Of a DNA stretch of 64,000 bases, positions 48,646 through 57,514 are shown piece by piece. Below the pieces are notes generated by a model. It did not search any database and was not told the DNA's origin. It saw nothing but the letters and a program-made list of their open reading frames with translations. This stretch comes from Mxb001 sp049431945 (GTDB lineage Bacteria > Actinomycetota > Actinomycetes > S36-B12). Both the position numbers and the translations under genes were made by a program. Numbering within the stretch: position 1 is the stretch's first letter; every line of letters begins with the position of its first letter. The stretch lies in the NCBI GenBank assembly GCA_049431945.1, contig JBMTDJ010000001.1, positions 34,151-98,150 on the forward strand, written 5' to 3'.

Positions 48646-49447
48646 GTGCGGTCCTCAGCGCAGGGTGGGACCCCGCGGTGACGAGGTCGTGCACGGCGGC
48701 GCGGGGATCAGCGGACGTCGCCAGGCTCTCGCCGACCAGGACAGCGTCGGCTCCTGCCTCGGCGTAGGCGATGAGATCTCGGGGATCACGCACACCAGAC
48801 TCGGCGATGCGCAGGATGGTGTCGGGTATCCGCGGCGCGAGTCGGGCGAAGGTGCCCCGGTCGACCTCGAGGGTCTTGAGGTTGCGGGCATTGACGCCGA
48901 TGATCGTGGCGCCCGCGTCCACGGCGCGCGCCACCTCTTCCTCGTCGTGGACCTCGACCAGCGGCGTCATCGCGAGCGAGCGCGCGCGCTCGATGAGGCT
49001 GATGAGGGCGTTCTGGTCGAGAGCCGCCACGATCAGGAGGACGACATCAGCGCCATGGGCGCGAGCCTCCCAGAGCTGATAGCTCGTGACAATGAAGTCC
49101 TTGCGCAGAACCGGGATGTCGACAGCGCAACGCACCTCGCGCAGATCGTCCAGCGAACCACCGAAGCGACGTTGCTCGGTGAGCACACTGATGCAGCGGG
49201 CGCCACCGGCTTCGTATTCGCGCGCCAACTGCGCCGGGTCGGCGATTTCGGCAAGGCGCCCCTTGCTCGGGCTCGCTCGCTTGACCTCCGCGATGACACC
49301 GACGCCGGGCTCGCGCAGGAAGCACTCGGCATCGCGGGGCGCAGGCATGCGGGTCGCGAGCACCTTGATGTCGTCGAGGGGCAGCGCGGCCATGCGCGCG
49401 TCGAGATCGTCACGGACACCGGCGATGATGTCGTCGAGGACAGTCAT
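48638..49447 (-). CDS. trpC: Indole-3-glycerol phosphate synthase
   Basis: TIM-barrel enzyme closing the indole ring. At 269 aa: VIAEVKRASPSKG (catalytic Lys), LTEQRRFGGS, LRKDFIV, VEVHDEEEV, GVNARNLKTL and AESGV. ATG 49447 is preferred; a start five codons upstream is possible. It is preceded by a roughly 100-nt gap after DUF2752. Neither trpD nor trpG is in the window. Confidence 0.96.
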   Translation of the reverse strand: MTVLDDIIAGVRDDLDARMAALPLDDIKVLATRMPAPRDAECFLREPGVGVIAEVKRASPSKGRLAEIADPAQLAREYEAGGARCISVLTEQRRFGGSLDDLREVRCAVDIPVLRKDFIVTSYQLWEARAHGADVVLLIVAALDQNALISLIERARSLAMTPLVEVHDEEEVARAVDAGATIIGVNARNLKTLEVDRGTFARLAPRIPDTILRIAESGVRDPRDLIAYAEAGADAVLVGESLATSADPRAAVHDLVTAGSHPALRTARD

Positions 49448-49546
49448 CGCCTTCCCCCGCACGTCGCGCGCTTCTCACGCCGTGGACTCACTCGGTCAGG
49501 GTGCCACAGCGACAGCGCACATGCTCAGCCGACCCCGGGCGGGTGC

Positions 49547-50008
49547 CTAGCCTGCGCCGGACGCGAGATACGGGACGAAGTTGCGCACGATGGCGAACAC
49601 CATCACGACGAGGAGAACGATCATGGGCGCGATGCGTGCGACGGTCTCGCGTCGAGGCGTGGGAGCGGGAGTCACCCCGGTCCACGCGCGGTAGACCCAC
49701 ATCCCCCACAGTGCGACGAGGGCAGGCACGAGCACGACGAAGAGAGCGTTGTGATCGAGGGCACCGGCGACGTCGCCATTGGCCAGCGCGTGGGTTGCCC
49801 GAAGGCCTCCGCACCCAGGGCAGTCGATGCCGAACAGCGCCAGTGTCGGGCACATCGGATAGTGGCCTGGCTCATTCGGGTCGACGACGCGGATGTAGCC
49901 AGTCGCAACGATGACACCGAGCGCCGTGCCCACGGGAGCGAGCAGGCGTCGCGCACGTGGTCGGCCATCGACCTTCGCCGTGCGCGCCATGCTCGTCGTG
50001 GTCACCAC
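49547..50008 (-). CDS. DUF2752 membrane protein
   Basis: A 153-aa protein with an N-terminal basic segment, about three transmembrane helices, and the DUF2752 signature CPTLALFGIDCPGCGGLRATHALANGD between the first and second helix. The conserved cysteines suggest metal or redox contact at the membrane, but no function is established. An in-frame ATG six codons downstream may be the true start. It sits between the histidine kinase and trpC, and genes of this family are typical members of actinobacterial trp clusters. Confidence 0.83.
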   Translation of the reverse strand: MVTTTSMARTAKVDGRPRARRLLAPVGTALGVIVATGYIRVVDPNEPGHYPMCPTLALFGIDCPGCGGLRATHALANGDVAGALDHNALFVVLVPALVALWGMWVYRAWTGVTPAPTPRRETVARIAPMIVLLVVMVFAIVRNFVPYLASGAG

Positions 50009-50039
50009 CGCAGACTACGACACCGCGATGCCGGATGCG

Positions 50040-51458
50040 TCAGATCGCGGCCGCGAGCGGCACGCCCACCCGGAAGCAGGCGCCGCCCTCGGGAGCGTCG
50101 CCCGCACTCGCCCAGCCCCCCATCCCCGTGGCCAGGCGCCCGACGAGTGCCAGGCCGAGACCGGTGCCGACCGGGCGCAGTCCGCGGTATCGCTCGTGGA
50201 GGATCCCCGGCTCGAAGGCCACCTCGCGGTCCTCGACGGTGATCCCCGGACCCGAATCGCGGAGTTCGATGATGCCCCAGAAGCCTGAGGGATCACGGGC
50301 GCCGCCCATGACGATCACCCCTCCCGCGGGCGTGACGCGCAGGGCATTCTCGGCGAGATTGTCGAGCACCTGGCGCAGCCGCATCGGATCCGCTCTCACC
50401 ATGACAGGAGCGGATGGCTCGTCGATGACGAGGCGGACGTCGGCACGCTCGCATCTGACTCGCCAGACCTCTGCGGCGTCCGCAAGCATGGCGGCAAGGT
50501 CCACATCGATGCACTCCACGACGAAGTCGTCCGCGCGCAGCCGTGCGAGGTCGAGGAGGTCGCTGACGAGGCGGTCTAGTCGCTCCGCCTCGGCCGCCAT
50601 GATCGATCCCGTGCGGGCCACATCCTGGTCGGTGACGAAGCCGTCGGCCAAGGCCTCCGCGTAGCCGCGCACCGAGGTGATCGGGGTACGCAATTCATGC
50701 GACACGGACAGGAGGAACTCACGCTGGCGGCCTTCGGACACCGCGAGCGCCGCGGCCAGCCGATTCAGTGCCTCGGCGATGTCCGCGACCTCCCCGGGTC
50801 CCTCGGGTCGCACATGGACGCTGCGGTCTCCACGGCCGAGTCGCAGCGCCGCCTCCGCCGCCCGACGCAGCGGGGTCGTCAACCATGCGCCGGCGACGAG
50901 CGCGATGGCGACAGCGATAGCCAGGCCGATCAGCAGCGCGATGAGGAGTCGCACGATGACCTCAGTCGCCGTGCCGCCGGCAACCGAGGACGGCTGGACG
51001 AGGATGACGCCGATCCCTGGTTCGAAGGGGCGCCCGACGATGAGCACCGGACCTGCAGAAGTGTCGGCGCGCGACTCCACGCCACCACCGGATGTCACAG
51101 CCTCGACGTCGGCGGGGGTCACGCCATCGGGCAGATCGACGGCGTCGGGACCGACGACGTACGCCGTCACCTGCTCGGCCTCGAGCACACCGGCGACCCT
51201 CGGCGGCAGGACATAGTTGCCCCCTCGATCCACACGCAGGGAGGTGGCGGTGAGGTCGGCAATGCGCGCGAGGTCGGCCGTCGCGACTGCCTCGGCGTTG
51301 CTGCGGATCAGGGGCAACGACACGAGAGCGGCCACCACGGCGGCGATGGTGGCGACGGCCACGGCAAGCAGGACGGTGGCGGGCAGCACACGCAGGCGCC
51401 GGCTGCGCGGGGGCGCAGCCCCGCCATCCGGGGCTGCCGCCGACTGAGCCGGGGTCAC
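50040..51458 (-). CDS. Sensor histidine kinase of the trp-cluster two-component system
   Basis: A 472-aa membrane kinase: TM helix 1 (about 25-48), a periplasmic sensor of about 110 residues with no recognised ligand domain, TM helix 2 (about 163-188), HAMP (about 190-242), HisKA with the phospho-acceptor His254 in SVSHELRTP, and an ATPase domain with N box LDNLAENALRV, DSGPGI and GTGLGLALV. GTG 51458 has a GGAGG site and lies 16 nt after the response-regulator stop. The signal is unknown. It looks like a standard OmpR-partner kinase. Confidence 0.92.
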   Translation of the reverse strand: MTPAQSAAAPDGGAAPPRSRRLRVLPATVLLAVAVATIAAVVAALVSLPLIRSNAEAVATADLARIADLTATSLRVDRGGNYVLPPRVAGVLEAEQVTAYVVGPDAVDLPDGVTPADVEAVTSGGGVESRADTSAGPVLIVGRPFEPGIGVILVQPSSVAGGTATEVIVRLLIALLIGLAIAVAIALVAGAWLTTPLRRAAEAALRLGRGDRSVHVRPEGPGEVADIAEALNRLAAALAVSEGRQREFLLSVSHELRTPITSVRGYAEALADGFVTDQDVARTGSIMAAEAERLDRLVSDLLDLARLRADDFVVECIDVDLAAMLADAAEVWRVRCERADVRLVIDEPSAPVMVRADPMRLRQVLDNLAENALRVTPAGGVIVMGGARDPSGFWGIIELRDSGPGITVEDREVAFEPGILHERYRGLRPVGTGLGLALVGRLATGMGGWASAGDAPEGGACFRVGVPLAAAI

Positions 51459-51474
51459 GTCGCCTCCGCACGGC

Positions 51475-52161
51475 TCATGGTGCCTCCGCGGAGTAGCCCA
51501 CTCCGCGCACCGTGCGCACCGGGCTCGCGTCTCCGAGTTTGGCCCTCACCTGCGCGACATGGACATCGACGGTCCGAGTACCGACGACAGCGGCGTACCC
51601 CCACACCTCCTCGAGCAGCAGATCTCGCGTGATGACGCGGCCGGGGCGCTCCATGAGATACGCGAGGAGATCGAACTCGGTCGCGGTGAGCACGACCTCC
51701 GCCCCATCCACCGTGACGCGGCGTCCTGCTCGGTCGAGGGTGAGGCGACCGAGGGTGATCACGTCCTGCGGTTCAGGGGTGCGCGCATGGCGTAGCGCCA
51801 CCTTCACCCGTGCGACTACCTCACGCGGGCTGAAGGGCTTGGTGATGTAGTCGTCCGCCCCCATTTCCAAGCCGAGCACACGGTCGATCTCGTCGTCGCG
51901 AGCGGTGCAGAACAGGACCGGGGTCCAGTCCCCGGCGGCGCGCATCCGGCGACAGATCTCCGTGCCGTCCATGCCGGGCAGGCCCACATCGAGGATGACC
52001 GCGTCAGGATGGCGCTCGTGTACGGCGGCCAGGCCCCCGGGTCCGTCCGCGGCCACGACGACGTCGTATCCGGACCTCTCGAGATAGAGCCGGAGCACAT
52101 CCGCGATGGGCGGCTCGTCCTCGACGACGAGGATGAGGGGGCGGCGCTCGTCAGTGGTCAA
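51475..52161 (-). CDS. OmpR/PhoB family response regulator
   Basis: A 228-aa DNA-binding regulator. The receiver domain (about 8-122) has acidic pair ED (14-15), phosphorylated Asp58 in LDVGLPGMDG, Thr in CTARDD and Lys in ITKPF. The winged-helix domain (about 135-226) shows ATEFDLLAYLMERPGRVITRDLL and VDVHVAQVRAKLG. It begins at TTG 52161, 7 nt after the HGxxPAAW gene, with no clear ribosome site, so it probably depends on coupling to the gene upstream. Its partner kinase follows. The target genes are unknown. Confidence 0.93.
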   Translation of the reverse strand: MTTDERRPLILVVEDEPPIADVLRLYLERSGYDVVVAADGPGGLAAVHERHPDAVILDVGLPGMDGTEICRRMRAAGDWTPVLFCTARDDEIDRVLGLEMGADDYITKPFSPREVVARVKVALRHARTPEPQDVITLGRLTLDRAGRRVTVDGAEVVLTATEFDLLAYLMERPGRVITRDLLLEEVWGYAAVVGTRTVDVHVAQVRAKLGDASPVRTVRGVGYSAEAP

Positions 52162-52168
52162 GACGATG

Positions 52169-52375
52169 TCAGGACGCGTGCTGGGTCTTCTTGCCCAGTC
52201 CCGCAGCCTTCATGATCCCGCTGACGACGGCACCCACAGCGACGATGGCGACACCGGCCCAGAATGCCGGCCACTGCCCGATCACCAGGGCCACCGTCGA
52301 GACGATGAAGCCCAGGGTCACCAGGACGACCAGCGTCCATGCGGCGGGAGTCGATCCGTGGTTGCCGGTGCTCAT
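52169..52375 (-). CDS. HGxxPAAW small membrane protein
   Basis: A 68-aa protein, too short to be found by default searches. The family motif HGSTPAAW (6-13) is followed by two transmembrane helices (about 13-33 and 38-58) and a basic tail. It is a known actinobacterial trp-cluster family of unknown function. ATG 52375 overlaps the stop of the Trp-operon membrane protein by ATGA. The frame upstream of this ATG is noise. Confidence 0.85.
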   Translation of the reverse strand: MSTGNHGSTPAAWTLVVLVTLGFIVSTVALVIGQWPAFWAGVAIVAVGAVVSGIMKAAGLGKKTQHAS

Positions 52376-53019
52376 CTGTCCTCCTCCGAGTGGGATCGTG
52401 CGTCCCCCATTGAACCAGGGTCCGACTCCTCCGCGGCCGTCGGATCCTCGCCTCGATCGAGGGCATCCCACGTCGCCGCCGCGCTCGGCGCCGCGCCCGT
52501 CGACGGTCGCGAATAGCGGGCACCCAGCCGCGGCCACGAGGGCCCCTCGGCTACGGCGAGCAACCCGCAGGCCATGAGGGCCAGGCCGGCAACGATCGCG
52601 ATCACCCACCACGCCGACACGGACACCGATGCGGGCACGGCATCGGTGCGAGCACCCAGCGCCGCCTCGACGAAGGCGCCACCGCCCCCGCTGGCCACCT
52701 CGGTGAACGCGAACGCCACGCCGGTCACGCCGGCAACTGCTCCCGCGATGAGCACGGCGGCTCCCGTGACGCGCCGTCCCCATGTCCGGGTCGCCAGGAG
52801 GGCGGCGATTGCCGCCAGACCGACCCATCCCATCGCTGCGCCCAGGGGCACGAGGCCCCGACCGGTCAGCGCGACCTCGCGGCCCGGAGCCGCATCGGCG
52901 CCCGCGCCGGCGAACACCGGCACCTGCGCCACCACCCACGTCGCGTTGTAGGCCACGAGAATCCCCACCGAGCCGAGCAGCAGGACAACGATGACGACGG
53001 CGAATCGATGACGCAGCAT
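52372..53019 (-). CDS. Trp biosynthesis-associated membrane protein
   Basis: A 215-aa protein of the Trp-operon-associated (TIGR02234-like) family. Four transmembrane helices (about 5-27, 60-80, 88-108, 138-158) and a hydrophilic Ser/Asp/Glu C-terminal tail of about 50 residues. Function is unknown. ATG 53019 forms TGATG with the trpE stop, so it is coupled to trpE, the usual order in actinobacteria. Confidence 0.85.
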   Translation of the reverse strand: MLRHRFAVVIVVLLLGSVGILVAYNATWVVAQVPVFAGAGADAAPGREVALTGRGLVPLGAAMGWVGLAAIAALLATRTWGRRVTGAAVLIAGAVAGVTGVAFAFTEVASGGGGAFVEAALGARTDAVPASVSVSAWWVIAIVAGLALMACGLLAVAEGPSWPRLGARYSRPSTGAAPSAAATWDALDRGEDPTAAEESDPGSMGDARSHSEEDR

Positions 53020-54581
53020 CAGTCGGCGATCCCTCGGAGAGTGCCGGCGATCGCGACTGCGCGCAGCAGCGCTGCCGCCTTGGCGCGGCATTCGGCGTCC
53101 TCGGATGCCGGGTCCGAGTCGGCCACGACACCGGCGCCTGCCTGCACATGCGCCACCCCGTCACGGATGAGCGCAGTGCGTATGGCGATGGCCGTGTCGA
53201 GATCCCCGGCGAAGTCGACGTATCCGACGATTCCGCCGTAGAGACCACGACGTGCGGGCTCGAGAGCATCGATGATCGTCATCGCACTCGGTTTGGGCGC
53301 TCCCGACAACGTGCCCGCCGGGAATGTCGCTCCGAGCGCATCGAGCGCCACTCGACCAGGGGCGAGTTGCCCCACGACCGTCGAGACCAAGTGCATGACA
53401 TGTGAGTAGCGCTCCACCTGCATAAATTCCACGACCTCGACAGTGCCGGGCGCGCAGACACGGCCGAGGTCGTTGCGACCCAGGTCGACGAGCATGAGGT
53501 GCTCGGCACGCTCCTTGTCGTCTGCCAGCAGGTCGTCCACGAGGCGAGCGTCCTCCTCGGCCGTCGCCCCGCGCGGGCGCGTGCCAGCGATCGGGTGCAC
53601 GCGGCATCGACCCTCGTGGACGGTGACCAGCGCCTCGGGCGACGAGCCCACGATGTCGAAGTCGACTCCACTCCCATCGAGTGCGGGCACGCGCAGGAGA
53701 TACATGTAGGGGCTCGGATTGGTCACACGCAGGACGCGGTAGACATCCAGTGCGCTGGCGGAGCACTCGGCATCGAAGCGCTGGGAGACGACCACCTGGA
53801 ATGCGTCACCTGCACGGATGTGCTCCTGCGCGACGAGCACGCTGCTCTGGAAGTCCTCCGCCTGGGTGCGACCCACGACGTCGGCGTGCGCCTCCGGGTC
53901 GTACGTCGCGACCGTGGAGGGAGCTGCTCGGCGCAGGTCACGCTCCATCGCATCCAGACGCAGGATCGACTCCTGCCAGGCCTCGTCGATGCGCTCATCG
54001 GAATTGTCCACATTGATGGCATTGGCGATGAGGAGCACGGTCCCGTCGGCGTGGTCGAGCACGGCGAGATCGGTTGCAAGCATGAAGCCGAGCTCGGGGA
54101 CGCGTAGCTCGTCAGGGTTGTCGTCAGGGATGCGCTCCCAGCGCCGGACCGCGTCGTACGACAGATAGCCCACCATGCCACCGGTCAGCGGAGGCAGGCC
54201 CTCCGGACGATCGGTGTGGAGCAGGTCGACGGTCGCGCGCAGGGCGTCGATGGGATCTCCGTCACGCGGCACATCGACCGGGGGATCGCCCCACCACGCG
54301 ACGGCCCCGTCGCGCTCCGTGAGCATCGCCGTGGTGCGCACGCCGACGAAGGAGAAGCGAGAGTAGGCCCGACCATGCTCGGCGGACTCGAGCAGGAAGG
54401 TGCCCGGACGCTCCTGGGCGAGCTTGCGGTACAGACCTACCGGTGTCTCACCATCGGCGAGCAGACGACGTACCACGGGGATGACGCGACGCCCGGGTGC
54501 CAATTCGCGGAACCGATCGATCTGTGGAGCCGTCCCCCCAGGCGCCGGGAGCGGGAACCCCCAGGCGACGCGCTCGCTCAC
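53019..54581 (-). CDS. trpE: Anthranilate synthase component I
   Basis: Chorismate-to-anthranilate synthase. The 520-aa product has the N-terminal Trp-binding LLES motif, the chorismate-binding C-terminal domain with EHLMLVDLGRNDLGRV, VMHLVSTV, GTLSGAPK, and ADSDPASE. Component II (TrpG) is not in the window. GTG 54581 is chosen because it makes a GTGA overlap with the hisI stop, so trpE is translationally joined to the his genes; the long frame upstream is noise. Confidence 0.95.
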   Translation of the reverse strand: MSERVAWGFPLPAPGGTAPQIDRFRELAPGRRVIPVVRRLLADGETPVGLYRKLAQERPGTFLLESAEHGRAYSRFSFVGVRTTAMLTERDGAVAWWGDPPVDVPRDGDPIDALRATVDLLHTDRPEGLPPLTGGMVGYLSYDAVRRWERIPDDNPDELRVPELGFMLATDLAVLDHADGTVLLIANAINVDNSDERIDEAWQESILRLDAMERDLRRAAPSTVATYDPEAHADVVGRTQAEDFQSSVLVAQEHIRAGDAFQVVVSQRFDAECSASALDVYRVLRVTNPSPYMYLLRVPALDGSGVDFDIVGSSPEALVTVHEGRCRVHPIAGTRPRGATAEEDARLVDDLLADDKERAEHLMLVDLGRNDLGRVCAPGTVEVVEFMQVERYSHVMHLVSTVVGQLAPGRVALDALGATFPAGTLSGAPKPSAMTIIDALEPARRGLYGGIVGYVDFAGDLDTAIAIRTALIRDGVAHVQAGAGVVADSDPASEDAECRAKAAALLRAVAIAGTLRGIAD

Positions 54582-54910
54582 GCGTCCTCCATCGGGGTGA
54601 AGCAGGTACGCGACCCGGTGTGGCACGCGACACCGGTCTGATCGACGAGGAGCAGGAGCGTGTCGCCGTCGCAGTCGATCCGGATCTCGCGCACGGCCTG
54701 GGGATTGCCCGATGTCTCGCCCTTGACCCAGTACTCCCCGCGACTGCGCGACCAGTAGGTCGCGCGCCCGGTCTCGCGCGTGCGTCGCAGTGCCTCGGCG
54801 TCCATCCACGCCACCATGAGGACCTCGCCGGTATCCCACTGCTGTACGACCACCGGCACGAGGCCATCGGCGTCGTACTGCACGGGAGTCACGACGTCAT
54901 TGTCCCGCAC
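54578..54910 (-). CDS. hisI: Phosphoribosyl-AMP cyclohydrolase
   Basis: Third step of histidine synthesis. A 110-aa monofunctional form (no HisE half): LMVAWMDAEAL, the metal site RIDCDGDTLLL (DCDxD), and the zinc Cys in GVACHTGSRTCF. It starts 6 nt after hisF and its stop overlaps the trpE start. Confidence 0.96.
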   Translation of the reverse strand: MRDNDVVTPVQYDADGLVPVVVQQWDTGEVLMVAWMDAEALRRTRETGRATYWSRSRGEYWVKGETSGNPQAVREIRIDCDGDTLLLLVDQTGVACHTGSRTCFTPMEDA

Positions 54911-54916
54911 GCGACT

Positions 54917-55693
54917 TCACGCCTCGGTGACGGGGCGCACCGGCAGACCCGCGCGCTCCAGCGACTCCTTGACTTCCCGGATCGACAGATCGCCGAAATG
55001 GAACACGCTCGCGGCGAGGACGGCATCGGCACCTGCGCGCACAGCCGGGACGAAGTCCTCGACACGCCCCGCTCCCCCGCTCGCGATGAGCGGCACGTCG
55101 ACCGCAGCGCGGACGAGGGAGATGAGCTCGGTGTCGAAGCCTTCGCGCGTGCCATCGGCGTCCATGGAATTGAGAAGGATCTCCCCCACCCCCCGATCCA
55201 CGGCCTCGCGCACCCAGGCGATCGTGTCGCGCCCTGTGCCCTCGCGCCCGCCATGCGTGGTGACCTCGAAGCCGGAGTTCGTGCCAGGCATGCGACGAGT
55301 GTCGACCGAGAGCACCACGCACTGTGAGCCGAAGCGCGCGGCCGCCTCATCGATGAGACTGGGTGAATTGACCGCGGCAGTGCTGAGGCTCACCTTGTCC
55401 GCCCCGGCGCGCAGCAGTCGGTCGAAATCGTCGCGACTGCGCACGCCCCCGCCCACGGTGAGCGGGATGAAGACCTGGTCCGCCGTGCGTCGCACCATGT
55501 CGTACGTCGTCTCGCGATCCGCGGATGATGCCGTGATGTCGAGGAATACGAGTTCATCCGCACCCTCTGCGTCGTAGCGGCGAGCGAGCTCGACCGGATC
55601 CCCCGCATCGCGAAGGCCGGTGAAGTTGACCCCCTTGACCACGCGCCCCGCATCGACGTCGAGACAGGGGATGACACGGACAGCGAGGCTCAC
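54917..55693 (-). CDS. hisF: Imidazole glycerol phosphate synthase, cyclase subunit
   Basis: With HisH makes imidazole glycerol phosphate. The 258-aa TIM barrel starts VIPCLDVDAGRVVKGVNF (catalytic Asp), has a second Asp in VVLSVDTRR and phosphate loops ASGGAG and AASVFH. GTG 55693 overlaps the priA stop by GTGA, fixing the start. Confidence 0.97.
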   Translation of the reverse strand: MSLAVRVIPCLDVDAGRVVKGVNFTGLRDAGDPVELARRYDAEGADELVFLDITASSADRETTYDMVRRTADQVFIPLTVGGGVRSRDDFDRLLRAGADKVSLSTAAVNSPSLIDEAAARFGSQCVVLSVDTRRMPGTNSGFEVTTHGGREGTGRDTIAWVREAVDRGVGEILLNSMDADGTREGFDTELISLVRAAVDVPLIASGGAGRVEDFVPAVRAGADAVLAASVFHFGDLSIREVKESLERAGLPVRPVTEA

Positions 55694-56466
55694 GGCTGCG
55701 GCGGACCCCACGTCCACAGGTCGATCCGCGGCTCGATTGCCGCGACGAGTTCGGGGAAGGTGAAGGCCCCGTCGTAGAGGGAGCGACCGACCACTGCTCC
55801 CGCGATCCCCTGGGGGATCATCTCAACGAGTTTGTGGACGTCCTCGAGCTTCGCAATGCCGCCGGAGGCGATGACCGGTGTCTGCGTGTGCTTGCAGATG
55901 CGGTGGAGCAAGTGGAAGTGCGGACCGTGCATCGTGCCATCGCGTTCCACATCGGTGACGATGTAGTGAGCGCAGCCTGCGGCGTCGAGGCGATCGATGG
56001 CCTCGAAGACATCCCCGCCCTCCTGGGTCCATCCGCGAGCAGCGAGCGTGGTGCCGCGAACGTCGAGTGAGACCGCGATCGTGTCGCCGTGCTCGGCGAT
56101 GACGGACGCAACCCAGTCAGGTTGCTCCATCGCGGCCGTGCCGATGACGACGCGGTGCGCACCGGTGGCCAGTGCAGCGGTGAGCGACTCGTCATCGCGG
56201 ATGCCTCCCGCCACCTCGACATGGCATCGATCGCGGACGTCGGCGACGATCGCGGCGACCTGGTCGGCGTTCGTGCCTCGCCCGAAGGCCCGATCGAGAT
56301 CGACCACGTGAAGCCAGTAGGCACCCTGCTCGACCCACTGTCGCGCTGCCGCGACGGGATCGCCGTACGACGTCTCCGTCCCGGCCTCTCCCTTCACGAG
56401 GCGGACGGCGGTGCCGTCGGCGATATCGACAGCGGGCAGGAGTTCGAAACGGGTGCCTGTGGACAT
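55690..56466 (-). CDS. priA: PriA: bifunctional HisA/TrpF isomerase
   Basis: One enzyme for both phosphoribosyl isomerases of histidine and tryptophan synthesis, typical of actinobacteria. At 258 aa: LPAVDIADGTAVRL (catalytic Asp), the GGIRDDES phosphate site, RGWTQEGGDVFE with the Arg-Gly-Trp pair that marks the PriA loop rather than plain HisA, VTDVERDGT (second Asp) and ASGGIAKLEDV. No trpF gene is seen near trpC, which fits the dual role. ATG 56466 is chosen; 73 nt separate it from the small membrane protein. Confidence 0.94.
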   Translation of the reverse strand: MSTGTRFELLPAVDIADGTAVRLVKGEAGTETSYGDPVAAARQWVEQGAYWLHVVDLDRAFGRGTNADQVAAIVADVRDRCHVEVAGGIRDDESLTAALATGAHRVVIGTAAMEQPDWVASVIAEHGDTIAVSLDVRGTTLAARGWTQEGGDVFEAIDRLDAAGCAHYIVTDVERDGTMHGPHFHLLHRICKHTQTPVIASGGIAKLEDVHKLVEMIPQGIAGAVVGRSLYDGAFTFPELVAAIEPRIDLWTWGPPQP

Positions 56467-56539
56467 GGACCGAACCCTACGGCAGACGGGCAGAGTGCCA
56501 CCACGCTCCACCGTTGAGCCGGGACGTGCGGTGATGGCG

Positions 56540-56869
56540 TCAGACGCGCCCGAAGGACAACACCCAGACCACCGGCGCCGCAAGGAGAGCGAGCACCAGG
56601 ACAACGATGCGCGCGCTCCACGACGGGAGGAAGGGCCAGGTCAGCGCACAGATGGCCACGACGGCCAGGGCGAAGGCAAGCAGTCGCCTCCGCCGCTTGC
56701 GCGCGAGCAGGCCCGGCGTCACCCTGGGCTTGTCAGGCACGGCAGCAGTGACCGCACCCTTGACCTTGTCGAGTCTCTCGCGTCGCGCGCGCTTGCGTGC
56801 CCGCGCCTGTCGCTCCTTGGCTGCAGCGGCCTCGCGCTCGGCTCGCCTGCGCGCTCTTTCCTTCGCCAT
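56540..56869 (-). CDS. Small membrane protein between hisH and priA
   Basis: 109 aa: a highly basic, Ala/Glu/Arg-rich coiled N-terminal half (1-50), then two hydrophobic helices (about 63-82 and 87-106). Proteins of this shape sit between hisH and priA in many actinobacteria, with no known function. It starts 18 nt after hisH at ATG 56869. Confidence 0.75.
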   Translation of the reverse strand: MAKERARRRAEREAAAAKERQARARKRARRERLDKVKGAVTAAVPDKPRVTPGLLARKRRRRLLAFALAVVAICALTWPFLPSWSARIVVLVLALLAAPVVWVLSFGRV

Positions 56870-56887
56870 GACTATGACCCGGCCATT

Positions 56888-57514
56888 TCAGCCGAGGCTT
56901 CCGAGCCAGTTGCGCAACAGGTGCGCTCCGGCATCCCCGGACTTCTCCGGGTGGAACTGCGTTGCCCACAGCGGACCGTTCTCGACAGCCGAGACGAAAG
57001 GTGCGCCGTACGTCGTCCAGGTCACGCCCGGCGCCACCATGCGATCAGACGGCGGCAACTCCCACTGCAGGACGCCGTAGGAGTGCACGAAGTAGAAGTA
57101 CTCGTCCGCAATGCCGTCGAACATCACCGAGTCAGCCGGCGGCGCGACGGTGTTCCAGCCCATATGCGGCAGGACATCAGCCTCCAGGCGCTCGACCGTC
57201 CCGGGCCACTCCCCGAGTCCGGGCGTCTGGATGCCGTGCTCGACGCCCTCGTCGAAGAGGACCTGCATCCCCACGCAGATCCCGAGCACCGGGCGCCCCC
57301 CGGCCAATCGCCTGCCGATGAGCTTGGGCGCGTCCACCCCGCGCAAGCCGGACATGCACGCGGCGAAGGCGCCCACGCCCGGCACGACGAGACCGTCGGC
57401 GGACATCACCGCGTCCGGATCGGCCGTGACCTCCACCTGCGCACCAGCGCGCTCCAGCGCACGCTGGGCGGAGCGGAGGTTGCCGGAGCCGTAGTCGAGG
57501 ACGACTACGCGCAT
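56888..57514 (-). CDS. hisH: Imidazole glycerol phosphate synthase, glutaminase subunit
   Basis: Supplies ammonia to HisF. The 208-aa class I glutaminase starts VVVLDYGSGNLRSA, with the nucleophile Cys in GICVGMQVLFDEG and His/Glu in QFHPEKSG. ATG 57514 overlaps the stop of the 53-aa membrane protein; sequence upstream in the frame is noise over hisB. Confidence 0.96.
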   Translation of the reverse strand: MRVVVLDYGSGNLRSAQRALERAGAQVEVTADPDAVMSADGLVVPGVGAFAACMSGLRGVDAPKLIGRRLAGGRPVLGICVGMQVLFDEGVEHGIQTPGLGEWPGTVERLEADVLPHMGWNTVAPPADSVMFDGIADEYFYFVHSYGVLQWELPPSDRMVAPGVTWTTYGAPFVSAVENGPLWATQFHPEKSGDAGAHLLRNWLGSLG

